Of a stretch of DNA of 64,000 nucleotides, positions 59,494 through 64,000 are shown piece by piece. Below the pieces are notes generated by a model, which saw only the letters and a list, made by a program, of their open reading frames with translations, had not been told where the DNA came from and did no database searches. This stretch comes from Silene latifolia (lineage: Eukaryota; Streptophyta; Magnoliopsida; Caryophyllales; Caryophyllaceae), in contig NC_133538.1 in the NCBI RefSeq assembly GCF_048544455.1, positions 23,732,469-23,796,468 on the forward strand, given 5' to 3'. The translations under genes were made by a program, and so were the position numbers. Each line of letters starts with the position of its first letter. Within the stretch, counting starts at the first letter, position 1.

Positions 59494-60193
59494 CTTTGTG
59501 ACACCCTCATACTCCAAGTGCCTTACCAGGACCACTCAGGTATAAGAACGCCACCATCTCGGTTTCCCGATGCAATGATAATGATACCGTTGTAGACTAT
59601 CAAAAATAAAATTTATAATCCAAACTACTACTATAGATAGTGGCAGTCAGGGTCGAACCACAAGGAGGCAAGAAATTTAAAGTTGTCTAATTTAAGTCTA
59701 AAGTAACAGTTTTGGAGGGTTTGATTTGAATGATTCTATAACTAAAGGCAATAAAATTAAAACTAAACTAAAGCAAATAAATGAGCAATTAAAGAAAATA
59801 GATGAAATCAAATATTAAAAGGATGCTAAGATGGTCGGTTCACTGTAGTTTCGACGGCAGTATCCTAGATAAGTCTGAAATAATCACGTAAGACGGGAAA
59901 ATAAGAAGTCCTCTCAGTCCATTCTTAACAGGTAGCATCTTTCGATGTAGCTACGGGTCCCTAAGTATCACTAGTACTGACTCTCGCCCTGAAAAGTGAT
60001 TCTTTAAAGCCTAAATTTTACCTATCTTTCGATCTCAGTATAATTTAGTCGTTTCAATTGGTAGTCTAATTCCCTCCCTTATCTTTCGATCTAATGGGTC
60101 GGTCAATTACTAAGTATTCAACTTGTCGCCTGCACTCGATTTATCGAATGAAGCAAATTAATCAATTAAAAAGGAGCTGATCTTACGTGAAGC

Positions 60194-60269
60194 GGTCGAT
60201 CGACCATCTAAGCGGGTCGATCGACCAACGGGCTCAGTCGATCGACTATTGACATCAGTCGATCGACCA
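60194..60269. repeat. Four GTCGATCGAC palindromes at exact 21-bp spacing
   Basis: Sites start at 60194, 60215, 60236 and 60257, each 13 bp followed by 8 bp of unrelated spacer. Only the palindromes are conserved, not the spacers, unlike an ordinary 21-bp tandem repeat. Confidence 0.95.
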
Positions 60270-60703
60270 AGACCCGAATCACGTCTATGAAATCTACGCC
60301 GCCTACACTACAGGTCCCCTACATCTTAGCACGAAGGGTTTATCTACTCATGATAGAATTTATAACAACAACGAAATTAACAATTAACGAAATTGGATGC
60401 ATGATTAAATAAACTAAGCAAATAAGATACATAAACGAAATAAGGTTTTGGGAAACTACTCTATGCAATCCTAATCTATGAATGAGTAAAAGCAAACTGA
60501 AATCAAGGAATCAGAATTACCGAATGAAAGCAGGAAGAAGAATCCAAAAGCAAGAACTTTATTGACAAAAATAAAGCTAATTGTATTGAATGTTTATTAA
60601 CTAAATTCTAATCTATGGAATCTGATGCTAAAAACTCGATATTGAATCCTCAAAATTCGATCCCTGTTCTGAAACATAGGTTCACGTTATATACGAGTAT
60701 AGC

Positions 60704-62482
60704 TGATGTGACCATTATTTGAGCGTATTTAGTCCCCGAATTAGCCTTGTTCTCATGCTTTTTAGTGCATATTTAGCTCATTTATTGTCTTTAGTCCTTT
60801 GTTTTGCATATTCTTTGAGGTTTTGATCCCTTGGTAGGAAAGGAGTGCAAACCTTGCATTTTCATGGCAAAATAGAGCTAAATTGATTGAATTCAATGAC
60901 CAAGTATCAAAGAGAAGACAAGACTAGAAGGCCTTTGTACATCTTGTAGTTGTTGGACAATGATGATAAAAGATCCTTGCATCGCCGATAAAATCCCCAA
61001 GGATTATATGAAGAAGAAGGAAGAAAAGAAGAAGGGAAGAAGCTGACGAAGAATCCGAGCGGATTAACCTCTGGACGTCCATCCAAGACAAGGAATCCGA
61101 GCGTCTTCCTCACAGGGACGCTCGTCCAAAAGACCCACAATCCGCCCGTCAGCCAATTGAATCCGCTCGTCCAAAAGCAAGACAATTCGCTCGTCCCGTG
61201 CCCTGGACGCTCGGATTGTGTTACAGCTATTCCATTTTCTTCTTGTTCTATGAAGGATGCGCATACCTCGGAAAGACTAGCAAAAAGGAGACTCGCATAT
61301 TTTTCTGAGAGGAGCGATTCCTCAAGGACTTAATCGTCATTTAAGTCCTTAGTAAACCCTAATTTGTGTACCAAATCCCCACTATAAATACCCCATTAGT
61401 CTAATTAGATAATCATGTTCTCCTTATCAATCTTTAGTGTAGTTTATATCATTCTAATCTCTCTTTAATCTTGCAATCAACTTTTAATCAAGTCTTAATA
61501 CAAATTTCATTTCATTAATCTCTCTTTTGTTCATCTTTTATTTTGGGTAATTGAAGATTATTTAGGTTATTATTGGGAGATTGACAACCTTCCAATCAAT
61601 CATCAAGTACTTCTATTATTCTTTGCTTTATTATTGGAATCATTAGTAGGTATAATTCTCTTAATCCCTTTTTAATTATTGTCAATCATCTTCATTTATT
61701 CATCATGTTTTACTCTGTTGGTATGATTGACAACCTTACTAGCATGTTCAACATGATAATGAGTGAGTAGTTTCCTTAACTAGGGTTAATGGATAATTAG
61801 GGGAAACCAACATAGGGGATGATTTATGCTTAATTTAATATGTTTTCATAGTTTATTTGCTTGCTTGTTGTGATCTCAACTTATGCACATGTTATGTTTG
61901 ATGAAATGCGAGCCTATGAATCCTTGCATTTTTTACCCATCACTTACCTTTTCAATGAGACTTGTAAGACATAAACCAACTCGAGTCTCATTAGACCATG
62001 CATATAGTTGAGTAGGGAAGATTATGTCAACTTGTAGGTGTTGTACAATCTAATCGGTTCGGCTCCGGGACCCAAACTTTTCTAGGATTGTAAGATATAA
62101 ACCAACTTGATCCATCACAACAATAATTGCTTGCTTATAATTTGAGAATATGTTTGTATGATCAATTCCCATGAATCCCCTATGACCCCATGACACCCTA
62201 GTGCCTTTTACCAATTGTTTACATCCCTTTTTAATCATCTTGCTTGTCTACTTTCATTGCTATTTAGTTTAGTGATCTTCTATTCCAACCCCAAATTGTG
62301 ACACCCCTAGACACCGCTACTTGTAATTGAAAATCTCACTTCAATACCTGTCCCTTGGGATCAGACCTTTACTTGCCTCTTTACTAATAGTAGAGTTGTT
62401 TGTGGAGTTATAAATATTGTTTTGGTCAAGGTGCTCCTAACGACAAGTACCAAAAACTAAACCTCTCAAGAGCGCTCGACCA
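60704..62482 (+). mobile_element. Solo LTR related to family F
   Basis: 1779 bp, TGATGTGACC...GCTCGACCA, flanked by the direct repeat ATAGC (60699-60703 and 62483-62487). It interrupts the E-family LTR: the sequence before and after matches continuous sequence near 34915-34945. It includes a block (61055-61215) with repeated GAATCCG(A/C)GCG and GGACGCTCG words. The minus-strand open frames in that block are not genes. Confidence 0.88.
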
Positions 62483-62960
62483 ATAGCGTGACTCTTATTC
62501 CCAAAAACCTAATTACAATTAGGCTTCTAACAATCGTCTTTAATTTGCGTCAGAGTCGTTGTGTGGTCGATCGACCACTAGGACCAGTCGATCGACCAAG
62601 CTTCGCTGAACAGTAGCTTCTGATTTGATTTAGGAATCGTGCTCTGGTCGATCGACTAAGGGCATCAGTCGATCGACTGCTTTAACAGGTACTTTGCTCC
62701 AAAAGCCTCGTAAATTTGTCTTTCAGGCCTCGATACACGCACCAATTTCGCTTCCCGAGTCTTTACTTCACGTCAGGTCCTATGCCTAGTACTCGGGGAC
62801 GGATTCGGCTCATTTTCCGCTGCATTCTTCCCATTTCTGCAATATTAAACAAAAACACAAAAGTAGACGGAAATAGGGAAAATAGTAGCATAAACTACAT
62901 AATTGAGCTCTGAAATGCGTGTAAAATAGGGTGTAAAACATCATATTTAGGACACGCATC

Positions 62961-64000
62961 AAACTTCCCCAAACCAAACCCTTGCTTGTCCCCAAGCAAG
63001 AACTAGACTCGATCTTAAAACCTAATGGAACGCGTTCATTCTCAGAGCTAAATGCAAAATGCAAAGCCTAAACCAGTTTAATGCTAAAAATCAACAACCA
63101 ATTAGTAATATGAATCATGCAAGCGAGTTATGTAGTCGTTAAAAATTGCTGAACTTTAAACTATAGAGACTTATCATATTGGACTCTCACGGGTCGCTCA
63201 AATCACTCAATAAACACAGGTGAATATATGTAAAGATAGAAAGAAGTAATTTTTTAAAGACTCTCACCTAACTACGACCTATAAAAACATGCCTGCAGTC
63301 TAATATGAAAATAATCTCTACAACCGTACATATGCATTCCAACCATTAAAGACCACTGACACATGCCGAGGGTACAATTTGGATATGTGAGGCCATGGGT
63401 AAGAAGGGGCTAAGACGAATTTGGTAAAAACAGAGTTATAAGCCAAGCTAGTAACAAAGGGAACCAAATTAATAAATCATTCCAACTTCTTGCTCAAGAT
63501 TAAACGATAAAGCGGTGCTAACAGTAAGCACAAATCTCACATTCTCCATACAAACTTAATTCCCCAAATGATATTAATCGCAACATGGGAATATAAAATC
63601 ACCAACTAATGAAGATTCAATCATGTGATTTTATCTTTTTTTTCTCTTTCTCTTTTTTTTTTATTCTTTTCTCATCTTTCTTTCAACTTTTCCTTTCTCA
63701 TCTTTCCAATATCATCTCAATAAGAGCATATGCAACCAAAAATGAAGTAGCAATCCCAAAAACTAAAACTACTAGCTTGACAAGGGCAGGGTAAATATAG
63801 GATGTAGTTAATAGGACAAAAAGGCTATTTCTGGCAGTGTGAGGCTTATGGGAAAAATGAATAAAGGGGTGGCCTCTTCCACATGTGTCAACATACCACA
63901 AACCGAATGCATACAGGTATTAAGCAAATTAAGTTCATATTTATGCATATTGATATAACATGTCTCATAAGGAGTACTACTCACATTCCTAAATAAACCA
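62961..64000 (-). other. 3' internal DNA of the Athila-like element, to the window edge
   Basis: Begins with the polypurine tract. No gene or coding motif in the last kilobase. Homologous to 43859-44030 at its left end and to 42540-42687 (inverted) at its right end, confirming it is non-coding element DNA. A T-rich run lies at 63626-63700. Confidence 0.65.

Larger units (their letters stand above)
52453..59581 (-). mobile_element. Tekay-like chromovirus, minus strand, 5' LTR truncated
   Basis: 3' LTR at 52453-53823, polypurine tract (53824-53850), gag-pol (54057-58640), leader, primer site (59481-59493), and the first 85 bases of the 5' LTR at 59497, cut by the Athila-like LTR at 59582. Domain order gag, protease, RT, RNase H, integrase and a chromodomain-like end is that of chromoviruses. 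The two LTR ends differ at about 5 of 85 positions, so it is older than element B. Confidence 0.9.
59582..62960 (-). mobile_element. Athila-like 3' LTR, family E, split by a solo LTR
   Basis: Plus strand TGATACCGTTG...ACACGCATCA. On the minus strand it starts TGATGCGTGTCC like 36737-38240 and is followed upstream by the polypurine tract GGTTTGGGGAAGTT (62961 on). Net length about 1.6 kb after removing the insertion at 60704-62482. It carries the cassette at 62565-62679 and four palindromes at 60194-60269, at the offsets seen in the other E-family LTRs. Confidence 0.85.

Overview
The window reads as plant nuclear heterochromatin: about 64 kb of nested transposable elements. It contains Ty3/gypsy lineages (Tat/Ogre-like, Athila-like, Tekay-like chromovirus), a plant L1-type LINE, and a FAR1/MULE-type pseudogene. 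I saw no intact ordinary host gene and no tRNA, rRNA or CRISPR. Plant-specific features (Tat and Athila primer sites, FAR1 domain, DUF7745-like or plant-mobile-domain-like ORF) point to a dicot. Caryophyllales is only a guess.

Layout. 1-7097: minus-strand Tat/Ogre-like element A, with a 2.6 kb LTR, a primer site, a leader of tandem hairpin-forming repeats, and a gag-type ORF with two zinc-knuckle blocks. 7098-11106 and 25995-27851: a decayed chromovirus (weak LTR remnant, PBS, gag tail, then PPT and 3' LTR on the far side). It is split by element B (11112-25994), a non-coding Tat-type element with 1.3 kb LTRs and the 5-bp target duplication ACTAC. Element B's right LTR is itself split by a 6.1 kb LINE (17-bp target duplication). 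27852-30234: solo LTR related to element A's LTR (duplication CCCGG). 30385-31556: decayed LINE fragment.

31881-44030: Athila-like material, including a 2291-bp tandem duplication (33109-37690), an element with gag and protease but no reverse transcriptase, and an inverted LTR. 44031-48211: a possible spliced leader and a DUF7745-like ORF. 48212-51200: minus-strand FAR1-related pseudogene with a separate first exon. 51240-52452: duplicated low-complexity DNA with a GTT microsatellite. 52453-59581: minus-strand chromovirus whose whole gag-pol stays in one frame but carries 11 nonsense codons. 59582-64000: another Athila-like LTR (minus) split by a solo LTR (duplication ATAGC), then the element's 3' internal DNA.

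Two patterns are not explained by the usual domains. First, the non-coding parts of two different Tat-type elements are tandem arrays of short hairpins whose stems change sequence but stay complementary. Second, LTRs and some internal regions carry family-specific palindromic words (GTCGATCGAC, ACTCGATCGAGT, GGCGCGAGCC and others). The GTCGATCGAC sites are spaced at exactly 21 bp, sometimes in a four-site cassette around a conserved core. These are the best candidates for something undescribed.
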